DNA of 63,625 nt from Chloroflexota bacterium (GCA_023475345.1 JAMCWD010000003.1:1-63625); one strand, 5' to 3'; positions 25,491 to 33,914 are shown, counted from the first letter of the stretch. Translations and numbers: made by a program. The notes: generated by a model from the letters alone, not told the origin.

Positions 25491-26273
25491 TTGAGGCGCA
25501 TTTTTTTCCTGGTATTGATACTGGCGGTGACCGTTATATCGGCTCCGGCGGCGGATCAACAAGCCAGACAGATCCTTGATACGCTTTACTGCGGGCAGGG
25601 AACACTGCCCATCCAGGACATGATCATCAAGGCGGAAATCTCAAAAGCCGTGGGACAGTCCACCGCCGGGCAGTCCGTTATCCAACTGGATTCCAGAGAT
25701 ACCATTTTCTTCAAGAGGCCCAACCTCCTCCGTGTGGATTCCATGCTTATCGATCCGGGCGGCCCTTACGAAGGCAAGCTTATCAGCGTTATTAGAGACG
25801 GAACCAACCGGTGGATGTTCGTCTCTATGGGATCTTACCCGGTTAAGAAAGGGAGCGACGAACCGACGCCGACTTTGATCCTTCCATACAACATGCAGTT
25901 GTATCCGATGAGCCTTTCAAAGGAATATGTGCTCATGGGCAAGGAAACGGTAGAAGGCGTGCCGTGCGATGTCATAAGGGCGGTCGATGTTTCAAACCCC
26001 GAAAGGATCGAAACGGTATGGGTGGATACGAACAAGAGAGTTCCGCTGAAGCTGGAGGTATCGGCGCCTCCCGAAAAAGATCAGCCGCAGGCGGTGGTGA
26101 CAACGATACTTTACAGGGACATAAGAAAACTGGAAGACGGGAGGAACTTCCCGTTCAAGCTGGAATTCAGTGAAAATAATGTTATAAACAAGGTGGTAGT
26201 TTATACGGATGTAAAAGTGAATACAGGGATCCAGGATTCTCTGTTTCATCCGATGGATAAATTTCTCAGGTAA
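25491..26273 (+). CDS. LolA-like outer-membrane lipoprotein-sorting family protein
   Basis: A 260-residue exported protein with signal peptide MRRIFFLVLILAVTVISAPA. The mature part has the LolA/LolB-like half-barrel pattern: IKAEISKAVGQ, FFKRPNLLRVDSM, VEGVPCDVIRAV, then IETVWVDTNKRVPLKLEV. This matches proteins annotated as outer membrane lipoprotein-sorting or DUF2092-type proteins, which carry lipids or lipoproteins through the periplasm. Start is TTG at 25491 with AAAGGAG nine bases before it. It ends 15 bases before the Gly-zipper gene, so the two are probably one operon. Confidence 0.8.
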   Translation: MRRIFFLVLILAVTVISAPAADQQARQILDTLYCGQGTLPIQDMIIKAEISKAVGQSTAGQSVIQLDSRDTIFFKRPNLLRVDSMLIDPGGPYEGKLISVIRDGTNRWMFVSMGSYPVKKGSDEPTPTLILPYNMQLYPMSLSKEYVLMGKETVEGVPCDVIRAVDVSNPERIETVWVDTNKRVPLKLEVSAPPEKDQPQAVVTTILYRDIRKLEDGRNFPFKLEFSENNVINKVVVYTDVKVNTGIQDSLFHPMDKFLR

Positions 26274-26288
26274 AGGGGGAATATAAAA

Positions 26289-27230
26289 ATGGGAAGCCAG
26301 ATAAACCCGATAGGAAACATAGGCCAGACACCGCTGACAGGTAAACTTGTCGAAGCGGCTCCGGCAAAGACGACGCCCGTTGAAAGCGCGCCTGTTTTTG
26401 CAAAGGACAGCGTGTCGATAAGCAATGCCGATCTTGTCCGCAATGCACAGCATGCGGGGCTTACCGGCCAGGCCGTTAAGCCTGAAAAAGGCAAGGAGAC
26501 GGGAAAGGGGAAAGAATGCGGCGGATGTCCCGGCGGCGGAAAGAAAGCCGGGAAGCCCGGTTTCGCCACCCGCTTCGAGCGCGGCATGCGCGGCGCGTTG
26601 CTGGGCGGACTTCCTTCGATGGCCGTCGGCGGCGGCCTGGGCATGCTCCTGGGAATAGCCGGAGGTCCCCTGGGGATGATGGCAGGAGGTCTTGCAGGCA
26701 GCGCTATAGGCGGTCTTATAGGCGGAGGCATAGGCGGCGGCATCGCTGCATCAGATAACGCGCCGGTTGGCAAATCCTCATGGGATAACGGTTTCTCAAG
26801 CGCTCCCCTCACGGGCGGCATTCCGTATTACGGCGGCGGCGCATGCGGCATGGGCATGGATATGATGTATCCCATGATGATGGGATCGACAATGGCCATG
26901 ACCACCGGCATGATGATGTCCAGTATGTATTCCCCGTTCGGCATGATGGGAATGATGCCGATGATGGGAATGGGGATAATGCCGATGATGGGAATGCCTT
27001 TCTATGGCATGGGCATGGGAATGGGCATGTTCGGTCCCGGACATGGCGCGGCACGCGGAGCCGTTACCGGCGGAGCTATCGGCATGGCCGGAGGCGGACT
27101 CCTTGGCATGGGCCTGGGAGCGATGACAGGCGGCCCGTTAGGGGCTATCACCGGCGGAGCTATCGGCATGGCCGGGGGCGGACTCCTTGGCATGGGCCTG
27201 GGATACGGTTACGGGAAGAAACACGGTTAA
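26289..27230 (+). CDS. Gly-zipper protein with extreme Met-rich core
   Basis: A 313-residue protein. Residues 1-70 are polar and carry KDSVSIS (39-45). Residues 77-86 read CGGCPGGGKK. Residues of about 100-152 form glycine-zipper membrane helices (MAVGGGLGMLLGIAGG). Residues 188-247 hold 28 methionines in 60 positions, mixed with Gly, Pro and Phe. Residues 258-305 are two near-identical TGGAIGMAGGGLLGMGLG repeats, and the end is a Lys/His tail. No classical signal peptide. Gly-zippers pack helices into membranes or pores. Met-rich segments can bind Cu(I). The function is unknown. It has a strong AAAGGGGG ribosome site and lies 15 bases after the LolA-like gene. Confidence 0.75.
   Translation: MGSQINPIGNIGQTPLTGKLVEAAPAKTTPVESAPVFAKDSVSISNADLVRNAQHAGLTGQAVKPEKGKETGKGKECGGCPGGGKKAGKPGFATRFERGMRGALLGGLPSMAVGGGLGMLLGIAGGPLGMMAGGLAGSAIGGLIGGGIGGGIAASDNAPVGKSSWDNGFSSAPLTGGIPYYGGGACGMGMDMMYPMMMGSTMAMTTGMMMSSMYSPFGMMGMMPMMGMGIMPMMGMPFYGMGMGMGMFGPGHGAARGAVTGGAIGMAGGGLLGMGLGAMTGGPLGAITGGAIGMAGGGLLGMGLGYGYGKKHG
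27066..27203 (+). repeat. 54-bp direct repeat within the Gly-zipper gene
   Basis: Bases 27066-27119 and 27150-27203 are identical at 53 of 54 positions and encode the same 18-residue Gly/Met unit. The period is 84 bases (28 codons), so gain or loss of units would keep the frame. Confidence 0.85.
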
Positions 27231-27295
27231 CACCGATATTTTTAAATTAAAGATTCAGGCGTAATATCAAATTCCGGGCACCTGAAACAAAAACG

Positions 27296-27323
27296 AAATC
27301 CCCCTTTTTTCAAGGGGGATTTT
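27296..27323. terminator. Bidirectional terminator after the Gly-zipper gene
   Basis: AAATCCCCCTT pairs with AAGGGGGATTT across a TTTTC loop. It lies between the convergent Gly-zipper and cupredoxin-like lipoprotein genes. Confidence 0.85.
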
Positions 27324-27349
27324 ATTTGCCTCCGGGGATTTTTTCCGGG

Positions 27350-29023
27350 TTAGTCTTTCCCCGGCAGATCTTTGATAAGCTCCTCGTCAGACCCGTCCGG
27401 CACCGATGTTACGCTCCCGGAAGATGACTGGTTCGTCATCGTATTGACCGGGGTTATCATATCGCCGTTCATTTCGAATACCGTCCACAACGTGCCTATG
27501 GTGTTATTCGGCACATTGAATATGCCGACCTCGCTGCCGCCCCGGTAAATCTTCACCTGTGCGCCGGAATTTGAAAGCGCATAGCTGCTCGTGCTGCTTT
27601 TATTGGAATAGTCATGGACTGAAAATCTGTAAACCCCCTCAGTCTGGGTATATACCGTCGTGGTTTCCGGGCCGTAGCTGCTGGTATCGTCCAGATCCAG
27701 TTCTGCATAGGTAACACCGCCGGAAATATAAGTTTTGGCCGAGTAATAAACATGGAACCTGCCGCCTTCCATAGAAGGCCCGGTCAGGTGAGAATCCAGG
27801 TCGCTCGGGGTCTGTCCCCATATAAGCACGATCCTTGTCTGCCCGGGCAGAAGCACCGGCGTAACGGTGCCGTTCTGATTGGCGGTCGCAGTGCCCCCGA
27901 TGCTGACAACACTGAAATGGGCCGGTTCGAATCCCGTGCCGCTGATATATGCCGTGTAATTGCCCGCGTCTATATTGGTAAAGGAATACGCTCCGCCTGC
28001 CTGGGTGGTTGTTGTAGCGATTATCGTCCCCGTAGTTACATTCACGCCGGATCTCAAATCCACCGTCAGGCCTGTTACCCCCTGGGCGTTAAGAGCATTG
28101 CGGATATTCCCGCTTATGTCCCCCGGCCCGGAATGTGCCGTATCCACCTGGGCCACCGCCTCGAGGTAAGTAACGGCATCGGGGTTGACATTGACCCCGT
28201 AGCTGATAACGGGCAGGTACCCGGTTTTTGTAAAGTCCACCCTGTAATTTCTGCCGGCGGGCGTTTGGATCGAATATGTGCCGTCGGCCTGTGTCGTTCC
28301 TGTTGCAATGACCGCCCTCTGGTCATCGACAGCAATCGAAACCCCGGCCAGGGGAGAACTCGATACCGCGTCCCGAACGACCCCCGATATGGTCCCCGTG
28401 CTGTTGGTTACCGTTACGGAACCTATCATCGAAGTATTAGTATCGCCGTAATTAAACGTGCCGACCGTATCGAAAGTATAAGACCAGCTTCCCCCGGGAG
28501 GTATTGGGCCCGAATCAAAGCCTTCTCCCTGGGTTACCGTATGTTTCTGGGTTCCGCCGTTTATCCAGAGCAGGGTGGTTCCCTTGAAAATAGTTATCGA
28601 AGGAGGAAGGAAACCACTTTCGGTGATGGTTACACCGAGGTCTATATCAACATTAACCGTCTGGCCGCCCGTAACCGTTGCCGAGGTTATCCTGTGTGCC
28701 AGGACGGTATCCGCCTGGTCAAGCGCCATTACCTCGATTACTTTCAAGCCGCCGGGAAGCTCGATCCTGTAAGTGCCGGCCGCTGTAAATTCATGCTCCT
28801 CCGGGGACGTAAGCCCGGTGCCCGTAATGATCACTTTAATCTTGTAAGTAAGATAAGGGACGGCCCTTGCCCGGCCGCCCAGGGTATTGAAATCCATGGA
28901 TAACACGCCTGTGGATTCCGGCTGAGAAGAAACCCCTCCCCCTCCTCCTCCGCATGACACCAAGCCCACAATTAAAACTACAATAGTAAGAATTGTTAAT
29001 AAACGACTTGTTCTTAAGATCAT
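27350..29023 (-). CDS. Lipoprotein with degenerate cupredoxin-like, carboxypeptidase-regulatory and YfaP-like domains
   Basis: A 557-residue lipoprotein with lipobox IVGLVSC followed by six glycines. About residues 35-130 are a beta domain. About 135-205 look like a plastocyanin/amicyanin-type cupredoxin (HTVTQ and SMIGSVTV), but the usual Cys and second His are Gly and Asn. Two carboxypeptidase-regulatory-like domains follow (ISGVVRDAVSSSPLAGVSI; ISGNIRNALNAQGVTGLTV). The C-terminal region (about 385-530) has LIWGQTPSDLDSHLTGP, typical of YfaP/DUF2135-like proteins. It is probably a surface or periplasmic adhesion-type protein. A strong promoter lies upstream and an AGGGGG ribosome site precedes the ATG. 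Confidence 0.8.
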   Translation of the reverse strand: MILRTSRLLTILTIVVLIVGLVSCGGGGGGVSSQPESTGVLSMDFNTLGGRARAVPYLTYKIKVIITGTGLTSPEEHEFTAAGTYRIELPGGLKVIEVMALDQADTVLAHRITSATVTGGQTVNVDIDLGVTITESGFLPPSITIFKGTTLLWINGGTQKHTVTQGEGFDSGPIPPGGSWSYTFDTVGTFNYGDTNTSMIGSVTVTNSTGTISGVVRDAVSSSPLAGVSIAVDDQRAVIATGTTQADGTYSIQTPAGRNYRVDFTKTGYLPVISYGVNVNPDAVTYLEAVAQVDTAHSGPGDISGNIRNALNAQGVTGLTVDLRSGVNVTTGTIIATTTTQAGGAYSFTNIDAGNYTAYISGTGFEPAHFSVVSIGGTATANQNGTVTPVLLPGQTRIVLIWGQTPSDLDSHLTGPSMEGGRFHVYYSAKTYISGGVTYAELDLDDTSSYGPETTTVYTQTEGVYRFSVHDYSNKSSTSSYALSNSGAQVKIYRGGSEVGIFNVPNNTIGTLWTVFEMNGDMITPVNTMTNQSSSGSVTSVPDGSDEELIKDLPGKD

Positions 29024-29084
29024 CGCTTATCCCCCTCTGAATAAAGCCTTATATACAGGTATCGGCAGTTTTCAATCTTTTATA

Positions 29085-29113
29085 ATTATATCATTAAACA
29101 GGGCGGGTGTTAA
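29085..29113 (-). promoter_or_regulatory. Near-consensus promoter for the cupredoxin-like lipoprotein
   Basis: On the minus strand TTAACA (29113-29108), 17 bases, then TGATATAAT with TATAAT at 29090-29085. Five of six and six of six bases match consensus, with an extended -10. Confidence 0.65.
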
Positions 29114-29349
29114 TATTTTCAAAAAAAATTGTACCCGGCAGGTAGCAATGAGAATCACGGTGTTTTAACTGTAGTATAATCCATAAACCGGCTTTATCTG
29201 CAAGCCGCTATTTGATTGATAATTACCGCCATGCTATGGAATGGCCGGTGTTGTACAACGACGAACCGGGCGCCGAGCTGCCAGATGCCCCTGGAATATA
29301 TCTGTGAAAGTAAATTCCGATCCAATATGTTATGGACTTATATTATGGC

Positions 29350-29378
29350 TTGCTTGTAGCGTTTTCAGGTGATATAAT
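29350..29378 (+). promoter_or_regulatory. Extended -10 promoter next to the GNAT start codon
   Basis: TTGCTT (29350-29355), 17 bases, TGATATAAT with TATAAT at 29373-29378. Transcription should start near 29385, only a few bases before the ATG at 29389. Confidence 0.5.
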
Positions 29379-29388
29379 ATCTTTCACC

Positions 29389-29985
29389 ATGCTCAGGTAT
29401 CTGGATAAATTTCGCAAACAAGCTTTTTTTATACCGGGAGAAGACATAAACCTTCGTCCCGTGCGCAGGTCCGAACTGCCTGCTATCAGGCGCTGGCTGA
29501 AAGATAAGGAACTTGTGAGGCTTGCTTTCGGAGTCGAAGCCGAAGGGAAAGTCCTCGATAAAATAGCTCATGATTATTACCATGATGTAGTCAGCGGCCT
29601 TAAATTTGTTCTGGGCATAGAGGACAAAAAGGGGAAACTCGCAGGTTTCATCAGGTACACCTTGAGGGAAGACGGTTCCGTTGCCAGGATCGGGATAATG
29701 ATAGGAGAAAAGCAAAACTGGAATAAGGGCATGGGGACTCAGGGTATGCGCCTCCTGCTGAAATATCTTTTTGACATAATCGGGATAGAAAAGATCGAAC
29801 TCGATACAGCCGACTTCAACCAGAGGGCTCAGCGGTGTTTTGAAAAAGTTGGGTTCAAACGGACAGGGGAATTCAGCGACGTCGATTTTTTGCAGGGCAG
29901 CTTCAGCCATCGCATATACATGCACCTCACAAGGGACGATTACAGGGCCGAAAATGCGGAGCCAGACAATACACAGGCAAAATAA
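29389..29985 (+). CDS. GNAT-family N-acetyltransferase
   Basis: A 198-residue RimJ/RimL-like acetyltransferase. The pattern INLRPVRRSELPAIRRWLKD is the typical N terminus. The acetyl-CoA-binding region GIMIGEKQNWNKGMGTQGMR and the following IGIEKIELDTADFNQRAQRC are well formed. It transfers an acetyl group from acetyl-CoA to an amino group of a protein, sugar or small molecule; the acceptor is unknown. I chose ATG 29389 over the in-frame ATG 29332, because the extra residues have no family similarity and the promoter lies inside them. Confidence 0.85.
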   Translation: MLRYLDKFRKQAFFIPGEDINLRPVRRSELPAIRRWLKDKELVRLAFGVEAEGKVLDKIAHDYYHDVVSGLKFVLGIEDKKGKLAGFIRYTLREDGSVARIGIMIGEKQNWNKGMGTQGMRLLLKYLFDIIGIEKIELDTADFNQRAQRCFEKVGFKRTGEFSDVDFLQGSFSHRIYMHLTRDDYRAENAEPDNTQAK

Positions 29986-30016
29986 AAAAGCCCTGCCGCT
30001 CGCAGGGCTTTTTTTG
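29984..30016. terminator. Bidirectional terminator between acetyltransferase and thioredoxin-like genes
   Basis: AAAAAGCCCTGC and GCAGGGCTTTTT form a perfect hairpin with a CGCTC loop, between convergent stops at 29985 and 30025. Confidence 0.9.
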
Positions 30017-30024
30017 TTACAGGT

Positions 30025-30540
30025 TTATTTTATCTCGGCGATTTTACTTTTGATGTACTTTTCAAGCTCCAGTACCGGCACGCCGGGGAGATGCTCAACC
30101 TGGGCATACTTTCCGTTGATCCCCACTACAAAAAGGTTATATTTGGGTACGAGCTCCGGGAGATAATTCTTGGTGAACAACTGGCAGACATTCCCGTCAG
30201 GATCTATAAGGATCGGGAAAGGCACGCCGAATTCCTGGAACATCTTGCGCGGCAAAGAATCGTCCGTGCCGTTAAGGCTTATCGCAACAAATTCCACCTT
30301 GGAGCGGTCGAGGCTCTGGTAAAGGGTGCTTAAATCTGCAAGCGCGTTCTTGGACGCATCGTCAAAATTCGTAAACCATACGAGCACGAGCTTTTTGCCT
30401 ACCACCATGTTCGTATCGAACGTATTGCCCGTTACCGATTGTAGCGCGAATACCGGGCATTCATCCCCTACGACCTGCGCAAATGACGGGATCGCGGTCG
30501 CAACGAACAGGGCCAACAGTACGATAATAAGTTTTTTCAT
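30025..30540 (-). CDS. Exported thioredoxin-like protein without the CxxC motif
   Basis: A 171-residue protein with a signal peptide (MKKLIIVLLALFVATAIPSFA). The fold is that of TlpA/peroxiredoxin-like proteins: GDECPVFALQSVTGN, KKLVLVWFTNFDDASKNAL, VEFVAISLNG, GVPFPILIDPDG. At the place where TlpA has WCxxC the sequence reads WFTNFDDAS, so the redox pair is missing. It may bind rather than reduce partners. It overlaps the upstream HEAT-repeat gene as ATGA and has a GGAGGTGG ribosome site inside that gene. Confidence 0.82.
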   Translation of the reverse strand: MKKLIIVLLALFVATAIPSFAQVVGDECPVFALQSVTGNTFDTNMVVGKKLVLVWFTNFDDASKNALADLSTLYQSLDRSKVEFVAISLNGTDDSLPRKMFQEFGVPFPILIDPDGNVCQLFTKNYLPELVPKYNLFVVGINGKYAQVEHLPGVPVLELEKYIKSKIAEIK

Positions 30541-31037
30541 TTTATTCCACCTCCGGTAAGACTGTCGATTTTTTCCACCGCTTTTAATATTCTCTCCCGA
30601 ACGTCGTAGAACCTTTCTTTTACGCAGGCGGAAAGCAATACTTTTTTTGCATCGGCTCCGCCTACTTTGCCGAGCGAATCGGCGGCCGATTTCCTGACTT
30701 TCCAGTGCTCGTCCTCAAGCATGGGAAATATCGCTTTTCCCTGCTCCCCGTCACCGATTTTCCCCAGGGCGTTAACCGCCGCCTTGCGCACTTCCCAGGC
30801 CTCGTCTTCGAGATGCGGCAGTACAAGGGCGGATTCTTCCGGCTCAGCCAGCTCGCCTATAGACCACATAGCCGCCTGGCGGACCTCTGGATCATCATCG
30901 TTCATCGTTTCCAGAAGCGCAGGAAAACAGCGCCTGTCCTTAATTTCGCCAAGGGCCAGGGCGGCATTCTGCCTTAGCTCGCTGTCTTCGTCCTTCAAAA
31001 CCCCTATTAAATAAAGGACGCGATCCGTTTCCGCCAT
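30537..31037 (-). CDS. HEAT-repeat protein (166 residues)
   Basis: A cytoplasmic-looking protein of five HEAT repeats (DEDSELRQNAALALGEIKD, DDDPEVRQAAMWSIGELAE, DEAWEVRKAAVNALGKIGD, DEHWKVRKSAADSLGKVGG). No signal peptide. It is translationally coupled to the exported thioredoxin-like gene. It is much smaller than the 910-residue HEAT protein at 4273 but has the same repeat style, so both probably bind protein partners. Confidence 0.85.
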   Translation of the reverse strand: MAETDRVLYLIGVLKDEDSELRQNAALALGEIKDRRCFPALLETMNDDDPEVRQAAMWSIGELAEPEESALVLPHLEDEAWEVRKAAVNALGKIGDGEQGKAIFPMLEDEHWKVRKSAADSLGKVGGADAKKVLLSACVKERFYDVRERILKAVEKIDSLTGGGIK

Positions 31038-31286
31038 AAGGTTAATCTATGCCTTTCAAGGATTCATATAAAATTTAACACAGCATAAACGCCATGTCAA
31101 TTTTTAAAATGCCGCCTGAAGCGGCGATAAATATGAAATTCAAGCGTCTCGTTAACATTGCGGCAGGTCTCGATGCGCCTGGCAGCCTTGCTTGTTTCAA
31201 AAATAAACACCGGGAGGAATGAACACCGTCAAAGAGAATACCGTGAACAAATCCAGCGCCGCGCTGAGAAAAAGGATGGTTCAAAT

Positions 31287-32642
31287 ATGGAATACAACTC
31301 GGTATTCACGCCGGAAAACAGCATTTTCATATTGATATCGTTCGAAGGGCCGGACCGCTATTCAAACGCCGGGGGGCTGGGAGTCCGGATGACCGAGCTT
31401 TCAAGGGCGCTTGCCGAAAACGGCTTCTCCACTTATCTTTACTTTGTAGGGGACCCCAACCTGCCGGACATGGAAACGGATCTTTCGGGGCGGCTCCGCA
31501 TCGTGCGCTGGTGCCAGTGGATAAGCAAGTATCATCCCGGCGGCGTTTATGACGGCGAGGAGAATAAAATGTGGGACTTCGAGCGGTCGCTCCCTCCCCA
31601 CCTTATGGACGATGTGCTGCGGCCCGCGCTTGCTGCAGGGAAAACCATCCTTGTCTTAACCGAAGACTGGCATACCGCATCGACCGCAATGGAAATAAGC
31701 GACCTCCTGCATTATCACGGATACCGCGACAGGTCGGTAATACTCTGGAACGCAAATAACACTTACGGCTTCTGGAACATAAACTGGGGGAGGCTGACTT
31801 ACGCCGTTACCATCACCACGGTCAGCAATTACATGAAGCACCTGATGTGGAAGCAGGGCCTCCGCCCGCTCGTCATCCCCAACGGCATCCCACGGAGGAT
31901 GCTCAAACCTGTCGATCCCGGCATGGTAAAAGCTTTGAAAGCTCTTTATAACGATAAAGATCTCCTCGTAAAGGTCGGGCGGTACGACCCCGATAAAAGA
32001 TGGCTCATGGCCGTATCCGCAGTTTCCGAATTGAAAAAGATGGGCAAAAAAGTCCAGCTTGTAGTGCGCGGCGGCATAGAGCCACACCGGGCTGACATTA
32101 TCGAAAAGGCAAAAGACCTGGACCTTACATGGGAGGAGCTTCATTTGAAAAAGCCTTCGACCGAAGAGATCATCTCCGGGATGGCGATGCACAGGAAGGT
32201 AGATATCCTGGAGTTGAAATTTTACGTCCCCGAAGATTTTTTATGCGCGTTGTATGCTTCGGCGCTTTCCGTGCTTGCGAACAGCGGGCACGAGCCTTTC
32301 GGCATAGTGGGTCTCGAAGTCATGGCCGCGGGCGGCATAGTGTTCACGGGCGGCACGGGAGAGGATTACGCCGTACATGAAGAAAACGCCATGGTGCTCG
32401 ATACCGATAACCCGCTGGAACTTGCTCTTGGTATAGAGCGCATAGCAGTAACGCCGGCTCTTCAAAAGCAGATAAGAGAAGGCGCTCTGGCAACTGCACA
32501 AAAATTTACATGGGACGAAGTCATAGGGAAACTGCTGGAGAAGCTGGAGCTTGGCGCCATGTTATGCGGCAGCGTTGAAGAGGTAAAATCGCTTCCGGAA
32601 AGCAAAGCAGCTATCATCAAAACAAAGAAAGGAGCAAAATAA
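31287..32642 (+). CDS. GT4-like glycosyltransferase
   Basis: A 451-residue GT-B glycosyltransferase. The N-terminal half has FEGPDRYSNAGGLGVRMTEL, the donor-side glycine loop used by glycogen synthase and GT4 enzymes. The C-terminal half has GRYDPDKRWLMAV and the nucleotide-sugar-binding GHEPFGIVGLEVMAAGG with the E(x7)E pattern. Acceptor and sugar are unknown. I chose ATG 31287, with an AAAGGA site, over an in-frame upstream ATG at 31158 because the added residues are basic and not conserved. It touches ndk directly. Confidence 0.85.
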   Translation: MEYNSVFTPENSIFILISFEGPDRYSNAGGLGVRMTELSRALAENGFSTYLYFVGDPNLPDMETDLSGRLRIVRWCQWISKYHPGGVYDGEENKMWDFERSLPPHLMDDVLRPALAAGKTILVLTEDWHTASTAMEISDLLHYHGYRDRSVILWNANNTYGFWNINWGRLTYAVTITTVSNYMKHLMWKQGLRPLVIPNGIPRRMLKPVDPGMVKALKALYNDKDLLVKVGRYDPDKRWLMAVSAVSELKKMGKKVQLVVRGGIEPHRADIIEKAKDLDLTWEELHLKKPSTEEIISGMAMHRKVDILELKFYVPEDFLCALYASALSVLANSGHEPFGIVGLEVMAAGGIVFTGGTGEDYAVHEENAMVLDTDNPLELALGIERIAVTPALQKQIREGALATAQKFTWDEVIGKLLEKLELGAMLCGSVEEVKSLPESKAAIIKTKKGAK

Positions 32643-33086
32643 ATGGAAAGGACACTGATAATACTCAAGCCGGACACAGTCCAGCGCGGACTCATGGGGA
32701 GAGTAATCTCCCGTTTCGAAGACAGGGGGTTTAAAATAATTGGCTTCAAATTCGCCAGGTTATCGACGGAGACCGCCGAGGAATTATATGCCACGCATAA
32801 GGGGAAGCCGTTTTATCCGCCGCTAATCGAATACATCACTTCCGGGCCTGTCCTGGCGGTTGCCCTGGAAGGCCATGACGTGATCGAAGAAGTTAGAGCC
32901 ATGATGGGCAAAACGAATCCCCGTGAGGCGGCTCCCGGCAGCATAAGAGGGGACTTCGGCCAGAGGATGGAGTTCAATGTCATTCACGGCTCCGATTCGC
33001 AGGAATCCGTCGAGCGCGAACTGCCGGTCTTCTTCTCGCCGGACGATCTTGTAAAATACGATATGGAGAAATCCAGGTGGTCTTGA
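32643..33086 (+). CDS. ndk: Nucleoside diphosphate kinase
   Basis: A 147-residue enzyme that transfers the gamma phosphate from ATP to other NDPs. The N terminus ERTLIILKPDTVQRGLMG is the family signature. The phosphohistidine lies in NVIHGSDS near residue 117, and the substrate loop GKTNPREAAPGSIRGDF is intact. The ATG follows the stop of the glycosyltransferase directly, with AAAGGAG inside that gene. It supplies NTPs for the nearby nucleotide-sugar genes. Confidence 0.97.
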   Translation: MERTLIILKPDTVQRGLMGRVISRFEDRGFKIIGFKFARLSTETAEELYATHKGKPFYPPLIEYITSGPVLAVALEGHDVIEEVRAMMGKTNPREAAPGSIRGDFGQRMEFNVIHGSDSQESVERELPVFFSPDDLVKYDMEKSRWS

Positions 33087-33092
33087 AAACAG

Positions 33093-33914
33093 GTGAGTAA
33101 AACTCCCGGACAGATCAGGAAAGGAACCCTTTATTTATGTCCTACTCCCATCGGGAACCTTGAGGACATAACGCTGAGGGTTCTTTACATTCTGGGGGAA
33201 GCGGATATAGTCGGGGCCGAATCGGTTAAGGTAACGAAAAAGCTTCTCTCCCGGTACGACCTCCATCCCCGCCTGGTATCATACCGGGAATCCAACAGGG
33301 AAAGCGGATCTCAGGCAATTATAAAGGCGCTTGAAGACGGCAATATTGTAGCTTTAGTTTCAGATTCGGGGACCCCCGGCATTTCGGACCCCGGCGTGGA
33401 TCTTATCGGCAGGGTACTGGATGCAGGGTTCGAAGTCGATGTGCTGCCGGGGCCTTCGGCGCTTTTGCCGGGTCTTTTATTGTCGGGGATGCCTGCGGAG
33501 CCTTTTATTTTTTACGGGTTCCTGCCTCCAAATAAAAAAAAGCGGAGGCAGACTCTCGAAGAAATCTCGAAGAGCAGATATACGGTCATATTATATGAAG
33601 CCCCTCACAGGATAAGCAAAACCCTGTCCGACCTCGGTGAAATATGTCCCGGCCGCCGTTGTGCGCTTGTGCGGGAACTTACAAAAATCCACCAGGAGGT
33701 CATCCGCGGAACGGTAAAGGAAGTCTTTCAAGCCGGATTTGAAAAAAGAGGAGAAATGGTTCTTGTCCTTGCAGGAGATCCCGAAATCGGAATGAAAGAA
33801 GAATCGAAGAAAGTTATCTCGGGTGGGATGAGCAGGCGGGACGCCGCAAAGATCCTGGAAGAAAATTTCAACATACCCCGACAAAAATTTCTTCGGCTCC
33901 TGGAAGGAAAATAA
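33093..33914 (+). CDS. rsmI: 16S rRNA (cytidine-1402-2'-O)-methyltransferase
   Basis: A 273-residue SAM-dependent methyltransferase of the tetrapyrrole-methylase fold that modifies C1402 in the decoding centre. The sequence LYLCPTPIGNLEDITLR is the RsmI signature. The SAM loop VSDSGTPGISDPG and the FYGFLPPNKKKRR motif follow. The usual AEDTR stretch is AESVKVTKKL here, an unusual variant. Start is GTG at 33093, six bases after ndk. The gene sits in a run of same-strand genes with short gaps. Confidence 0.93.
   Translation: MSKTPGQIRKGTLYLCPTPIGNLEDITLRVLYILGEADIVGAESVKVTKKLLSRYDLHPRLVSYRESNRESGSQAIIKALEDGNIVALVSDSGTPGISDPGVDLIGRVLDAGFEVDVLPGPSALLPGLLLSGMPAEPFIFYGFLPPNKKKRRQTLEEISKSRYTVILYEAPHRISKTLSDLGEICPGRRCALVRELTKIHQEVIRGTVKEVFQAGFEKRGEMVLVLAGDPEIGMKEESKKVISGGMSRRDAAKILEENFNIPRQKFLRLLEGK

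Larger units (their letters stand above)
29024..29388. other. Divergent intergenic region
   Basis: It contains the minus-strand promoter of the lipoprotein, an isolated GTAGTATAAT element at 29171-29180 and the extended -10 promoter of the acetyltransferase. No other gene or strong repeat is seen. Confidence 0.5.
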
